A stretch of 41,627 nucleotides of DNA from contig JAQTNV010000032.1 in the NCBI GenBank assembly GCA_028713675.1, forward strand, positions 1 to 41,627, read 5' to 3'. Position 1 is the first letter of the stretch; each line of letters opens with the position of its first letter. Positions 24,235-31,979 of the stretch are shown in pieces. This DNA is from a bacterium (lineage in GTDB: Bacteria; Desulfobacterota; JAPLJL01). A program made the translations under genes and the position numbers. The notes beneath the pieces were generated by a model. It saw nothing but the letters and a program-made list of their open reading frames with translations. It had not been told where the DNA came from and made no database searches.

Positions 24235-25365
24235 TTACTTGAACGTGACCTCCACCAGGCGGGTTTCGCCCTTTAAAAACTCGGTGGGCCGGTAGTAGCT
24301 CACGTATTCGATCCGCCCGTTTTCCCGGGCGAACTCGGGGTGGGCGAGGCCGGAGTAGTCCCACTGTTCGCTGTCGAGCGGCGCCAGGCCCTGGTGGAAT
24401 TCCCGGGCGTCCGACCAGGGCCCCTCCGGGCGGTCGGCAGTGCGGAAGGAGAGGGTGTTGACCAGGGGGGTGCTGTAGACGGCCAGGAATTTCTTCAGGT
24501 AATCGTTCCAGTGCACCGTGATCATCGTGGCGGCTTCCAGGACCTTGACCGCGGTATCCAGGTTGCCGTTCCAGGTGTTCGCGCCCTGGTAGAATTCCCA
24601 CGCCTGCCGGTTGAGCGCCTCGGAAAATCTCACGCGTCCGAGGAAATTGGGCCAGGAGAGCCATTCCGATCGGCATCCGTACACATAAACATATCCGTCA
24701 TGGATCAGGGCGCCCGACCCGATCTGCGTCGCGCCCTCGGGAAACAGGAGCGTGGGCTCATCCGCCCCGGGGTTGACCTCCGGGCGGACCGGGAGAAGGT
24801 CCGGGCTTTCCCAGGTGGCGAAGGAATATCCGACCATCTCGAAGTTCCAGGCCCCCGGCCGGGCGAAAACCTTGCTGTAGAACACCAGGGCTTTCCCCGA
24901 ATCCGGGTCCACCACCACCGGCCCCGGCCATAAGGCCCAGCGTGACTGGTCCGCCTCCGGGATATCAGTCCGGAAATGCGCCTGGTTGTAATTAAATTCT
25001 TCGTTGGTAAAGGGCAGAAACTCATATGGGGCGTTGTTCGCGTCCAGTGGCTCATCCCGGCAATCGATGCCGTCGCTCGGGTCGGAATCCGTCGACCGGC
25101 ACCAGGTGCTCGACCGCCAGGTGGCCCCGTCCGCGGCGGCGGACTCCAGGGCGGTGTCGCCGAAGACCCAGACCGATTTCCCGCCGAAGCGGGCGCTGAA
25201 ACCCCCGTCTCTTCCCCGGATGGCGTCCTGGAATTTGACCGGCCCGATTTCCCGGGTCGACGCGACTTCCCCCGCGGGAGGGCGGGGAGTGGACCCGCAG
25301 GCGATTAATCCCGGCAGGCAAACCAGTAAAAGCAGTATGAAATAATGATTACGGGTTGTTTTCAT
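24235..25365 (-). CDS. DUF4185-type lipoprotein
   Basis: The protein has 376 residues. The lipobox G-L-I-A-C sets the lipidated Cys23. The mature sequence begins with D-G-G-F-S-A-R-F-G-G-K-S-V-W-V-F-G-D-T, the opening strand of DUF4185. Later blades read W-P-G-P-V-V-V-D, A-L-V-F-Y-S-K-V, G-S-G-A-L-I-H-D-G-Y-V-Y-V-Y-G and F-L-A-V-Y-S-T. The family is related to five-bladed glycoside hydrolases, and some members degrade mycobacterial glycans, so cleavage of an envelope or environmental glycan is possible. It is the first gene of a probable pair with the beta-barrel gene 16 bases downstream. Catalytic residues cannot be assigned from sequence alone. Confidence 0.82.
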   Translation of the reverse strand: MKTTRNHYFILLLLVCLPGLIACGSTPRPPAGEVASTREIGPVKFQDAIRGRDGGFSARFGGKSVWVFGDTALESAAADGATWRSSTWCRSTDSDPSDGIDCRDEPLDANNAPYEFLPFTNEEFNYNQAHFRTDIPEADQSRWALWPGPVVVDPDSGKALVFYSKVFARPGAWNFEMVGYSFATWESPDLLPVRPEVNPGADEPTLLFPEGATQIGSGALIHDGYVYVYGCRSEWLSWPNFLGRVRFSEALNRQAWEFYQGANTWNGNLDTAVKVLEAATMITVHWNDYLKKFLAVYSTPLVNTLSFRTADRPEGPWSDAREFHQGLAPLDSEQWDYSGLAHPEFARENGRIEYVSYYRPTEFLKGETRLVEVTFK

Positions 25366-25401
25366 AATAATTCAATTATAAACCGTTATAGCATCCGATT
25401 T

Positions 25402-25530
25402 GTCATTCTGAGCGAACCTGTCCACCGACTTGTCCAGCGACTTGTCCAGCGACTTGTCCAGCGAAGCCCTGGCGTAGTTGGAAGCCCTGGCGTAGTTGGA
25501 AGCTTTGGCGTAGGAGGAGCGAAGAATCTC
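25402..25530. repeat. Tandem 12-mer and 18-mer repeats inside a REP-like unit
   Basis: Three copies of CGACTTGTCCAG (25426-25461) are followed by three of AAGCCCTGGCGTAGTTGG, the last degenerate (25464-25517). They sit between GTCATTCTGAGCGA and GAGCGAAGAATCTC, a common dispersed repeat type. The 387-bp gap to the next gene contains no gene. Confidence 0.75.
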
Positions 25531-25580
25531 GCTGTAGCTACTTTTTCATTTTTGGGGGGGAAGGTTTCGCTCTCCAATCA

Positions 25581-25704
25581 GGTCATGGGTTATGGGTCAT
25601 AGGTGTTAGGTTAAAATCAAAAAGAAAATATCTTCCCCCTTTGTTGAAAGGGGGATCAAGGGGGATTTTCAATACCCTTTGCTCTATGCCCTCTGCCCTA
25701 TGCG
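25581..25704. repeat. Inverted 7-bp arrays flanking a terminator-like hairpin
   Basis: GGTCATGGGTTATGGGTCAT (from 25581) and CCTTTGCTCTATGCCCTCTG (from 25677) are complementary arms. Between them CCCCCTTT-N4-AAAGGGGG (25635-25654) has an AT-rich minus-strand tail and may end the flavodoxin-like transcript. Confidence 0.65.
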
Positions 25705-25750
25705 ATGATGATGGACTCTATGGACACTATGAACTCAATGGACTCTTTTG
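25704..25750. repeat. 9-bp tandem repeats (GACTCTATG-like)
   Basis: The units GACTCTATG, GACACTATG, AACTCAATG and GACTCTTTT belong to the family at 10376-10434. Confidence 0.75.
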
Positions 25751-25752
25751 CC

Positions 25753-26352
25753 CTATGCGCTTTGCCCTTTGCCCATGATCTTTTTCGCCGTTTCCTCCGC
25801 CTGCTTCAGGTAGGGCTCGAGCTCGGCCTCGGTCGTTTTGATCCCCACGCCGCAGGCGCGGATGAGGTGGCTTTCCTCGAATCCGTACCACTTGAAGATG
25901 GAACCGTAGCGGGCGGGAACCTTGGCGAACTTGTCCGGGTCCGATTGTCCCTGGGTGGTGATGAAGACCAGCTTTTTCCCGGGGGCGATGCGGCTGGGCG
26001 AGGGATTGGTGACGTAGTCCGGCTTGAGAAATGAATACGTGCGGTCGATGAAGCACTTGAGCTGGCCGGTGACATCGGTGTAGTAAATCGGGGTGGCGAT
26101 CACCAGCGTGTCCGTCCGTTGCACGGACTCGAGCACCTCGGTGAGATCGTCCTTCAGCACGCATCGGTCCAGTTTGGTTTTGCAGGTGTAACAGGCCTGG
26201 CAGCCCCGGAAGGTGAGCCGGTTCAGGTTGTAGCTGAGGGTTTCGGCGCCGAGCCTGGCCGCGGTCTCCAGGAAGCGGGCGGCGATGGCGGCGCTGTTGC
26301 TGTGCGGCCGCGGACTTCCCAATAAGCACGTGATTTTCAAGGTTTCCTCCAT
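25753..26352 (-). CDS. Flavodoxin-fold NAD(P)H-dependent FMN reductase / iron-sulfur flavoprotein
   Basis: The start is the ATG at 26352 (199 residues), because family members begin just before K-I-T-C-L-L-G-S-P-R; a GTG at 26391 in the same frame is possible but lacks a ribosome binding site. G-S-P-R-P-H-S-N-S-A is the FMN phosphate loop. C-Q-A-C-Y-T-C-K-T-K-L-D-R-C-V follows about 50 residues in, a Cys pattern of iron-sulfur flavoproteins, and then P-I-Y-Y-T-D-V-T-G-Q-L-K-C-F-I-D-R. These proteins pass electrons between ferredoxin and other acceptors in anaerobes. The last residues (G-K-G-Q-S-A) and the TAG stop are encoded by a heptamer repeat array. Confidence 0.85.
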   Translation of the reverse strand: MEETLKITCLLGSPRPHSNSAAIAARFLETAARLGAETLSYNLNRLTFRGCQACYTCKTKLDRCVLKDDLTEVLESVQRTDTLVIATPIYYTDVTGQLKCFIDRTYSFLKPDYVTNPSPSRIAPGKKLVFITTQGQSDPDKFAKVPARYGSIFKWYGFEESHLIRACGVGIKTTEAELEPYLKQAEETAKKIMGKGQSA

Positions 26353-26393
26353 TTTAAAATCGGTGTCGGGCTCAATCCGTTTCACTATCACCT

Positions 26394-27185
26394 TTAAAAG
26401 CGAGCTTGAAAAGCCAATCCGATTTGGTCTTTGAAAATATATGGGATTAGCTGACTCCTTTTTTCCAATTGTCGCTCCTTATATTCCTCATTATTCGTAT
26501 AGACTTTATTAGAATGATAAATCGCCTCGAGAATTTGAAAAACAATTAAATAGGGAATATATGCATTTGGATTTAATCTGTCTTCATGTTCTGAAGCACA
26601 GCTTTCTCGACAAGAGTCTGTATCGCACATTTCACAGCCAAAACCATGAAGCGATTCACCGACTTCCACTCCGATAGCGCCGGCGAGAACAAGTAAGAAT
26701 CTTAGAGAAAATGAAATGCCCATTTTTAAACCAGAGGCGTTGGTGTATCCATCTGCGGGAATGGGCCAGAAAGCATTGATAAAAAGGAAAGGCAATATCG
26801 CGCTTGTTGAACAAAGATTGCTGGGGTCAGGCCCGCTTTCATGCGAGCAGATCTGGCCCCAAATGACTGTAAGCGCGATAGGGGAAAAATCCCATATCAA
26901 TGGGAAATAATAATTCATAGGCCTGATCTTTTCCTGGTTGAGATTGTAACCTGACGGCATGTTTTTCTTGTTCTGTTCGCTTGTTATCGCTGAGGGATAA
27001 TCGGCGGTTAGTGTATAAGGTAAAAAGGAATAAACATTCAAATTTGTTTTTTCATATTTTTTGAGAACACTATAAGCGTTTGAATGAGCAGGAAAGACAA
27101 CAGGAAACAGGATCCCGATAATAAAAGACAGCAAAAATGATTTATTTTTAAACTTAGAGAAATCTGAAAAACGGTTAAATATCAT
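26394..27185 (-). CDS. Hypothetical membrane protein
   Basis: The protein has 263 residues. A signal peptide (S-F-L-L-S-F-I-I-G-I-L-F-P-V-V-F) ends near A-H-S-N-A-Y. Further hydrophobic segments lie at about 90-110 and 160-180. Between them is a Cys-rich loop (F-G-C-E-M-C-D-T-D-S-C-R-E-S-C) that could form disulfides. A last hydrophobic stretch near 208 precedes a charged C-terminus ending in F-Q-A-R-F. The base composition is more AT-rich than the flavoprotein gene behind it. I recognise no family. It may be an inner-membrane or small outer-membrane component. Confidence 0.6.
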   Translation of the reverse strand: MIFNRFSDFSKFKNKSFLLSFIIGILFPVVFPAHSNAYSVLKKYEKTNLNVYSFLPYTLTADYPSAITSEQNKKNMPSGYNLNQEKIRPMNYYFPLIWDFSPIALTVIWGQICSHESGPDPSNLCSTSAILPFLFINAFWPIPADGYTNASGLKMGISFSLRFLLVLAGAIGVEVGESLHGFGCEMCDTDSCRESCASEHEDRLNPNAYIPYLIVFQILEAIYHSNKVYTNNEEYKERQLEKRSQLIPYIFKDQIGLAFQARF

Positions 27186-27224
27186 TCTGCTTATATATCC
27201 TAGAATAATATTTCCTCGGTCCCG

Positions 27225-27551
27225 TTAATTTTTCTTCTTGACGAAGTAAAACCCGCAGAGCGCGTTGACCAGTTCCAGGTCTTCGGGCTTGCTCGGGAAG
27301 ATCTGGCATTCGGTGTAACGGTTCTTATAGATACTGCACTCGGCCTGTTTTTTGGAGTTGTAAACCAGGTGGTGGCAGTCGGTCCCGATTATTCTGATGA
27401 ATTCCTGGACGTATTTGTCGTCCGCGAAAGGCCCCGGGGTCAGCTTGTCCCCCTTGCAGCAGATTCCGCAGCGCCGGCATTTGCCCTGGCGCACCCATCC
27501 GTCCTTGTTCTTTTTCGTCTTCTTCTTCGTATTCAAATTTATTTTGTTCAT
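27225..27551 (-). CDS. YkgJ-type cysteine-cluster protein
   Basis: The protein has 108 residues. A very lysine-rich start is followed by the diagnostic C-R-R-C-G-I-C-C (25-32), then C-H-H-L, C-S-I-Y, R-Y-T-E-C-Q-I-F-P and L-C-G-F-Y-F. This is the zinc- or iron-chelating Cys cluster of the YkgJ/UPF0153 family. Its biochemical role is not known. The gene lies in a run of Cys-rich redox proteins (flavodoxin-like, ferredoxin), in line with an anaerobic lifestyle. Confidence 0.88.
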   Translation of the reverse strand: MNKINLNTKKKTKKNKDGWVRQGKCRRCGICCKGDKLTPGPFADDKYVQEFIRIIGTDCHHLVYNSKKQAECSIYKNRYTECQIFPSKPEDLELVNALCGFYFVKKKN

Positions 27552-27557
27552 TTTGAT

Positions 27558-27630
27558 CGGAGATAGGAGATTGGAGATTGAAGATAGGTTTTTGTGTTTT
27601 CCCCTATCTCCTATCTGCCATCTACCATAT
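27558..27630. repeat. Inverted GAGATAG-type 7-bp arrays
   Basis: GGAGATAGGAGATTGGAGAT (from 27559) and CCCTATCTCCTATCTGCCAT (from 27602) are complementary heptamer arrays, about 15 bp apart, filling the gap between two minus-strand genes. Confidence 0.75.
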
Positions 27631-27639
27631 CCTGTTTTT

Positions 27640-28554
27640 TCAGCTCAAATCTAAATGGATTTCCTTGAAGTAATCCAGCAGGTTCTCCTTCAGGGGCAGG
27701 ATCTGGGTCAGCCGGATCGCGTGGTGGGGGCAGGTGTGCTGGCAGATCCCGCAGCCGATGCAGAGGTCCTCCTGCACCCAGACCTTGTCGCCCTTCACCT
27801 TGATCGCCCCGGCCGCGCACTTGTTCACGCACTCGAAGCAGCCCTGGCAGGTGGGAAGGGCCTTGGCGACGAACCCGATGCTGACCATGCTGTATTTCTT
27901 GACCAGCGGGGAATAATACTTGAGGTTGGCCATGGCCACGCAGCAGCAGGGGCAGCAGAAGCAGACCTCGATGAATTTGTGGTGCTGTTTCTTCGGGATT
28001 CCCATCACCTGGTTCTCGGGGATGGCGTGGGCCGCGAAGGCCGGGAGGCCGAGTTCGGCCGCCTTGCGGACATGGGCCTTGGCTTCCTCGACCCCCACCT
28101 CGTGCCCGAGCGGGCCCTTGAGCAGAACCCGGGCGCCTTCCCCCAGGTCCAGGCACCCGAAATCGATCGGGTAATCCCGGCATTCCATTCCCTGGCGGCA
28201 GAGGCACTTGTCCATGATGAAGAGGAAACCGGCTTTTTCGATCATCTCGTCCAGGAGCTGCAGGGGCATCACGGTCCCGGGCGCGGCCTTGACCTTGGCG
28301 TTCAGGGGCACCACCCGGGACAGGACCGGCTGGCGGAAATAGGGGGCGAAAAACCCCCGGTCCACCAGAAAGCGGTAAAAGCGGGTCTGCCCGTACCGCG
28401 GCATCAGCCAGTTCCCGATCCGGATGACGCGGGAAAGGTCGTCGAAATCCTCGGGGGTGAAGACATACTCCTTGCCCTCGACCCGGTCCTTGATCTTCCG
28501 TCGCATCCAGCGGCCGACCTGGCGCAGGTCCTCGAAGACGAATTTTCTTTCCAT
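27640..28554 (-). CDS. Two-[4Fe-4S] ferredoxin-domain protein with extra Cys clusters
   Basis: The protein has 304 residues. The C-terminal ferredoxin domain carries C-Q-G-C-F-E-C-V-N-K-C (236-246) and C-I-G-C-G-I-C-Q-H-T-C (265-275), both complete ligands for 4Fe-4S clusters. Upstream are C-L-C-R-Q-G-M-E-C (117-125), Cys134 and the dense C-F-C-C-P-C-C-C (198-205), which could hold another metal centre. The first 110 residues have no recognisable fold. The layout recalls redox proteins that feed electrons to reductases in anaerobes; the partner is unknown. It may act with the Cys-containing protein encoded just upstream at 28642-29097. A good ribosome binding site (GGGGGAA) precedes ATG 28554. 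Confidence 0.88.
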   Translation of the reverse strand: MERKFVFEDLRQVGRWMRRKIKDRVEGKEYVFTPEDFDDLSRVIRIGNWLMPRYGQTRFYRFLVDRGFFAPYFRQPVLSRVVPLNAKVKAAPGTVMPLQLLDEMIEKAGFLFIMDKCLCRQGMECRDYPIDFGCLDLGEGARVLLKGPLGHEVGVEEAKAHVRKAAELGLPAFAAHAIPENQVMGIPKKQHHKFIEVCFCCPCCCVAMANLKYYSPLVKKYSMVSIGFVAKALPTCQGCFECVNKCAAGAIKVKGDKVWVQEDLCIGCGICQHTCPHHAIRLTQILPLKENLLDYFKEIHLDLS

Positions 28555-28587
28555 GGCTTCCCCCTTTCCCTCGTATCGGGTGATTTA

Positions 28588-28652
28588 TTTTAAATTGGTA
28601 ATTTGAAATTTATTTGGTTATTGGAGCTTGGTCATTGGAATTTATTTGGATA
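28588..28652. repeat. TTGGTTATTGGAGC dispersed repeat, copy 1
   Basis: AATTGGTAATTTGAAATT through TTGGTTATTGGAGCTTGG is closely similar, inverted, to 39150-39225. It reaches into the next gene and supplies its last three codons and TAA stop. Confidence 0.75.
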
Positions 28653-29097
28653 TCTCATGCATCGTGATCCGGCACTTGGGGGCGCCCCCGGGGATGGTTT
28701 CCTCCACCCGGAGGTCCCCGCCGCAGAGCCGGAACATGACCCGGTCCATGTCCATGGCGGCATCGCAGACGCCCTGCTGGTCAGGGCGGTGAAATCCGTA
28801 GGGGCACTCGAGAATAAAGAATTCGAATTGGCCGGGTTTCTCCCCGGAGAGTTCCATTTTAAAACCCATCTTCCGGCAGGAATCCACCAGGGTTTCCTTC
28901 ACCCCCTGGAGGTTCTCGCTCCGTTTCAGGCCGGAAGGTGAATAAAAGGAGACCCGGCCCAGGTTCCGGCACCACCCCCGGACCAGCGACTCCCCGACTC
29001 CCGGCACCCGGTAGAGGCGTTCGTAGAACCGGCCCAGCGAGAGCATGAATTTTCCCATGGCCTCCGGCCGGGGAAAGGGGGATGGTTTTTTTCCCAT
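28642..29097 (-). CDS. Hypothetical protein, possibly V4R/ATC-hydrolase-like
   Basis: The protein has 151 residues. The C-terminal half reads F-I-L-E-C-P-Y-G-F, G-V-C-D-A-A-M-D-M-D-R-V-M-F-R-L-C-G-G-D-L, E-E-T-I-P-G-G-A-P-K-C-R-I. Such spaced Cys with a Gly-rich turn and E-E-T-I-P-x-G-x-P-x-C are seen in V4R-type and aminothiazoline-carboxylate hydrolase-like proteins, but the match is by eye and weak. GGAGGA lies before ATG 29097. It is probably transcribed with the ferredoxin-domain gene, and its Cys could bind metal. The stop codon is provided by an intergenic repeat. Confidence 0.6.
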   Translation of the reverse strand: MGKKPSPFPRPEAMGKFMLSLGRFYERLYRVPGVGESLVRGWCRNLGRVSFYSPSGLKRSENLQGVKETLVDSCRKMGFKMELSGEKPGQFEFFILECPYGFHRPDQQGVCDAAMDMDRVMFRLCGGDLRVEETIPGGAPKCRITMHEISK

Positions 29098-29133
29098 GGT
29101 TGCGGTCCTCCGGGCTTTATTCCCCGGTATTCT

Positions 29134-30069
29134 TTAATTGAAGATTCCGTTCACGTAAGCCATGAATTCGTTGTATTCTTCCTCGGTCGGGAAAATTCTG
29201 GCGGCCGGAAGCCGGTAAAGATCCTGTTTTCTGCTTTCCAGGTTGTCCAGGAATTCCCGCCACCGCGGCTCGGCCTCCCCGAGCGGCATTCCCAGGGCCG
29301 CCTCCAGGAAAGAGGGGTATCCGCTTTTCTCGTTTTTCCGCACCAAGTCCAGGAAACTTTTCCATTTTCCCTGTTTGAACAGGAATATGCAAACCAGGCT
29401 GGCCTCCGAGACGCTCCCGGAACCGTCCAGGATTTCCTCCAGGCTGAGCCGGGCCAGCCGGCCCGAGAGTTCCTGGACCCTCCAGGGGCTCGGGTATCCC
29501 CACCGGACGCGGAGCTCCCCGTTTTTCTCGTACCCGTAGAATCTTTCCGCGAACGCGGGGATCCCCTCCACCGCCCAGGAGGGGACGTGGGGGAGCGAGG
29601 AATCCACCAGGGGGTGCAGGATCTCGTGGGTGAAGGTCCCCCAGCCGGCGTTCCCGTGCGTGAAGAAAGCGCGGTAGCGGGCGTGGTAGGCGCCCGCGAA
29701 AATCTCGGGGAAGGTATTCACCCCCATTTCTTCCTGCATGAATTTCCTGAGCTCCGGGGCGTCGGGCAGGATATAGGCGTGGAGGGGGAATTTATAACGG
29801 ACCGGGAAAAAGTCGCGGTTGAAAACATCGATAAACTGGTCGGAGGTCCGGCCGAAATCCGCCAGCTTTTCCCGGGGGAGGTTGGAATGGAAGACGAAAT
29901 ATTTCGTGCTCAGGTGGTTCTGAAACAGGCGGTCAAGCTTTTGCCGCTCATGGGCGGCTACCGGGACCAGCACCGTGTCGGGGTGGAAATAGGCGTAAAT
30001 GGACGCGGCCAGGATCGAGAGCAGGACGGCCTTGCGGACGAGGTGGGCGTTTTTAGAGATCTTCGGCAA
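29134..30069 (-). CDS. Membrane-anchored gluzincin metallopeptidase (MA-like)
   Basis: The TTG at 30069, nine bases after the preceding gene, is preferred; the ATG at 30153 would overlap that gene by 76 bases. From TTG the protein has 311 residues. One membrane segment near the start (A-V-L-L-S-I-L-A-A-S-I-Y-A-Y-F) makes an anchor. T-F-T-H-E-I-L-H-P-L-V-D holds the zinc motif HExxH (148-152), and Glu168 in W-A-V-E-G-I-P-A-F-A-E, 20 residues on, is a fitting third ligand for the peptidase MA family (DUF1570-like). The catalytic domain should face the periplasm. Substrate unknown. The gene forms a pair with the small membrane protein upstream. Confidence 0.78.
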   Translation of the reverse strand: MPKISKNAHLVRKAVLLSILAASIYAYFHPDTVLVPVAAHERQKLDRLFQNHLSTKYFVFHSNLPREKLADFGRTSDQFIDVFNRDFFPVRYKFPLHAYILPDAPELRKFMQEEMGVNTFPEIFAGAYHARYRAFFTHGNAGWGTFTHEILHPLVDSSLPHVPSWAVEGIPAFAERFYGYEKNGELRVRWGYPSPWRVQELSGRLARLSLEEILDGSGSVSEASLVCIFLFKQGKWKSFLDLVRKNEKSGYPSFLEAALGMPLGEAEPRWREFLDNLESRKQDLYRLPAARIFPTEEEYNEFMAYVNGIFN

Positions 30070-30077
30070 AAATAAAT

Positions 30078-30374
30078 TTAACCCCGTTTCTTGACCAGGA
30101 ACCAGATCAAAATGCCCAGGGACAGCCCGCCCACCAGCCCGATCAGGGCGCATTCCATCATCAGGTTGAACGAGGCGTGGGCGGTCGGCCCCAGGAGCGC
30201 CTTCTGCACCACGTCCAGGTTCTCGCCCCGGGCGAGGACGGTGTTGAAGGACAGCTTGCCGACCAGGGGGACGGAAGGCCGGATTAGGAACCCGATCATG
30301 CCGCCCAGGAAAAACCAGAGAAACCCGATCACCCCGATCACGACCGACGCTTCCCGTTTGCTCATTTGGCTCAT
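30078..30374 (-). CDS. Small two-helix membrane protein
   Basis: The protein has 98 residues with two hydrophobic helices, V-V-I-G-V-I-G-F-L-W-F-F-L-G-G-M-I at about 11-29 and a second, G-L-V-G-G-L-S-L-G-I-L-I-W-F-L, at about 78-93, which ends in V-K-K-R-G. The segment between is polar and outside or periplasmic by the positive-inside rule. No family is recognised. The peptidase gene starts nine bases after it, suggesting a shared operon. Confidence 0.7.
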   Translation of the reverse strand: MSQMSKREASVVIGVIGFLWFFLGGMIGFLIRPSVPLVGKLSFNTVLARGENLDVVQKALLGPTAHASFNLMMECALIGLVGGLSLGILIWFLVKKRG

Positions 30375-30421
30375 CTTTTATCTCCTCTCCTTGCAGTCCA
30401 AAATAAATTGTCCACCAGATC

Positions 30422-30862
30422 TCAGCCCGGGAGGGCCGGCCACCGGCATTTCCGCGCGTAGTAACACTTCCGGCCGACTTCGTTTTCGGTAACGGACAAT
30501 TCCATGAATAAATTCGAGACGGTCACCTTGATGGTGATTTCCTCCACGAAACTGATGGTGATGATATCGTTTTTAAAAGAGATCGAATTAATCGTCCCCG
30601 CGCCCTTCTTCTCGTCGTCCGCGATCCCGCAGGCCTGGGCGTTATAAATATAGAGGCAGGCGGAGACGACGTGATGCTCCCATTTTTTTACCAGCAGGAA
30701 ATCCCGGGCGATGAAACCGCCTTTCTCGATCACGGTCAGGGGAATGTCGATGGATTTCTTGTACTGGTCGAACCTGACCTGGTCCAGGACGACGCTCCGC
30801 CCCTGGATATAATCGCGGAGGAGGTTCAGATTTTCAGTTTCCCGGACCGGGACCTTGTGCAT
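30422..30862 (-). CDS. Hypothetical protein
   Basis: The protein has 146 residues, no signal peptide and no membrane segment. The middle is rich in beta-type alternation (D-I-I-T-I-S-F-V-E-E-I-T-I-K-V-T-V). Cys occur singly in A-C-L-Y, A-C-G-I and at the end in R-K-C-Y-Y-A-R-K-C-R-W. I recognise no family. It is likely a small cytoplasmic protein; codon use resembles its neighbours. Confidence 0.5.
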   Translation of the reverse strand: MHKVPVRETENLNLLRDYIQGRSVVLDQVRFDQYKKSIDIPLTVIEKGGFIARDFLLVKKWEHHVVSACLYIYNAQACGIADDEKKGAGTINSISFKNDIITISFVEEITIKVTVSNLFMELSVTENEVGRKCYYARKCRWPALPG

Positions 30863-30889
30863 ATCTATTTCCTCTGGATTACCGCCTGA

Positions 30890-31001
30890 TTATGAAAAAT
30901 CCCCTGGATCCTCGATCGCCTCGAGAAATCGCGCGGGGGACACAATCCTGATTTCCCGGAATTTCCCGAGCTTTAAAAGATGCTGATCGCCGGATACTTG
31001 G
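30890..31001 (-). pseudogene. C-terminal remnant of a PIN-domain toxin
   Basis: Between the Sel1-repeat gene and the hypothetical gene an open stretch reads V-S-G-D-Q-H-L-L-K-L-G-K-F then I-R-I-V-S-P-A-R-F-L-E and a stop. This is the end of a PIN/VapC protein (fourth acidic residue in S-G-D). The upstream part is missing; the Sel1 gene's stop overlaps the break. Confidence 0.7.
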
Positions 31002-31970
31002 TCAAAAAAGTTTCATTTTGCTGCAAGCTTTTTCAAGACCGAGCATGCATGCTTTTGAAATAAATAATTCCGACATTTCATAGTCTTTATTTACGCCGGA
31101 ACCTTTTTCGTGAAATATTCCCATTGCATAACAATCTTCGGCTCTTTCGTTTTCACAAGCTTTTCGATGAAGCAACAACGCTTTTTGGAAATTTTGGTCG
31201 TTATATCTTTCGCCGGAGCGATAGATGATGGCCAAATTATGACAACAATTGGGATCTCCGAGATCACAGCCTTTTTGATAAAAGTGGATGGCTTTGTCGA
31301 TATCTTTCGAAATCCCGTTGCCGAAATTATAAGCGATTCCAATATTGCGGCAGCCTAAACTGTGCCCCATTTCACATGCGTTTGAGTAAATAGAGAATGC
31401 TTTTTCGAGATTTTTTTCAACTCCTTGCCCATTGATAAACATAGTTCCAAAGTTATTACAACCCAAATAATTGCCTAAATCGCATGATTTCTTCAAATAA
31501 ACAAAGGCCTTTTTGTAATCTTTCGGAATATCTTCACCAGAAAGATATTCAAACCCTAAGCTATTACATCCAAAGGAATTTCCTAATTCACAAGATTTTT
31601 GAAAAAAGTACATGGCGCTATCATGATTTTTATCGATATTTGCACCAAAAAGGTACATTCTTCCTAAAACGAAGCAGATTTCATCATTATTGTTCTTCTT
31701 GCATTCGGTTGAAAGGGAATCCAGGGTTTTTTGAGAAGATAGTTTTTCTAAAAAGAAATTTCTTTGAGGAATGTACGCGATAAGCGAATAACGAAGTCCC
31801 TTCAGGCAAGCTTCAAAGTTTCCTTTATCGCATTCATAAAGCAGTTGGTTGATGTTTAATTTTACAGTGGGCGTGGTTTTCTGATCCTGACCTAAAAGAA
31901 GAAAAGGAAAAAAAGAAATAAATAGCAGACAAATAACTGTATTTGTAAATATTCCAATATGATTTTTCAT
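31002..31970 (-). CDS. Secreted cysteine-rich Sel1-repeat protein
   Basis: The protein has 322 residues. After a signal peptide (C-L-L-F-I-S-F-F-P-F-L-L-L) come about seven Sel1-like helical repeats of about 36 residues from residue 90, each with K-A-C-x-L-G-[ND] and G-C-[NR]-[NS]-[LIF]-G-x-x-[YF] plus a G-x-G-V-x-K turn. Paired Cys eight apart in most repeats resemble the disulfide-linked Helicobacter Hcp proteins, so the protein is exported and oxidised. It is last in the operon of CsgG-like genes (nine bases after the previous stop). Sel1 proteins act as interaction scaffolds; it could assemble with the CsgG-like proteins, which is an inference from context. Confidence 0.87.
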   Translation of the reverse strand: MKNHIGIFTNTVICLLFISFFPFLLLGQDQKTTPTVKLNINQLLYECDKGNFEACLKGLRYSLIAYIPQRNFFLEKLSSQKTLDSLSTECKKNNNDEICFVLGRMYLFGANIDKNHDSAMYFFQKSCELGNSFGCNSLGFEYLSGEDIPKDYKKAFVYLKKSCDLGNYLGCNNFGTMFINGQGVEKNLEKAFSIYSNACEMGHSLGCRNIGIAYNFGNGISKDIDKAIHFYQKGCDLGDPNCCHNLAIIYRSGERYNDQNFQKALLLHRKACENERAEDCYAMGIFHEKGSGVNKDYEMSELFISKACMLGLEKACSKMKLF

Positions 31971-31979
31971 TTTGTTTGT

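Noticed and set aside
30070..30153. ATG 30153 as start of the metallopeptidase
   Set aside because: It would overlap the upstream membrane-protein gene by 76 bases, and the extra residues have no signal-like or family character.
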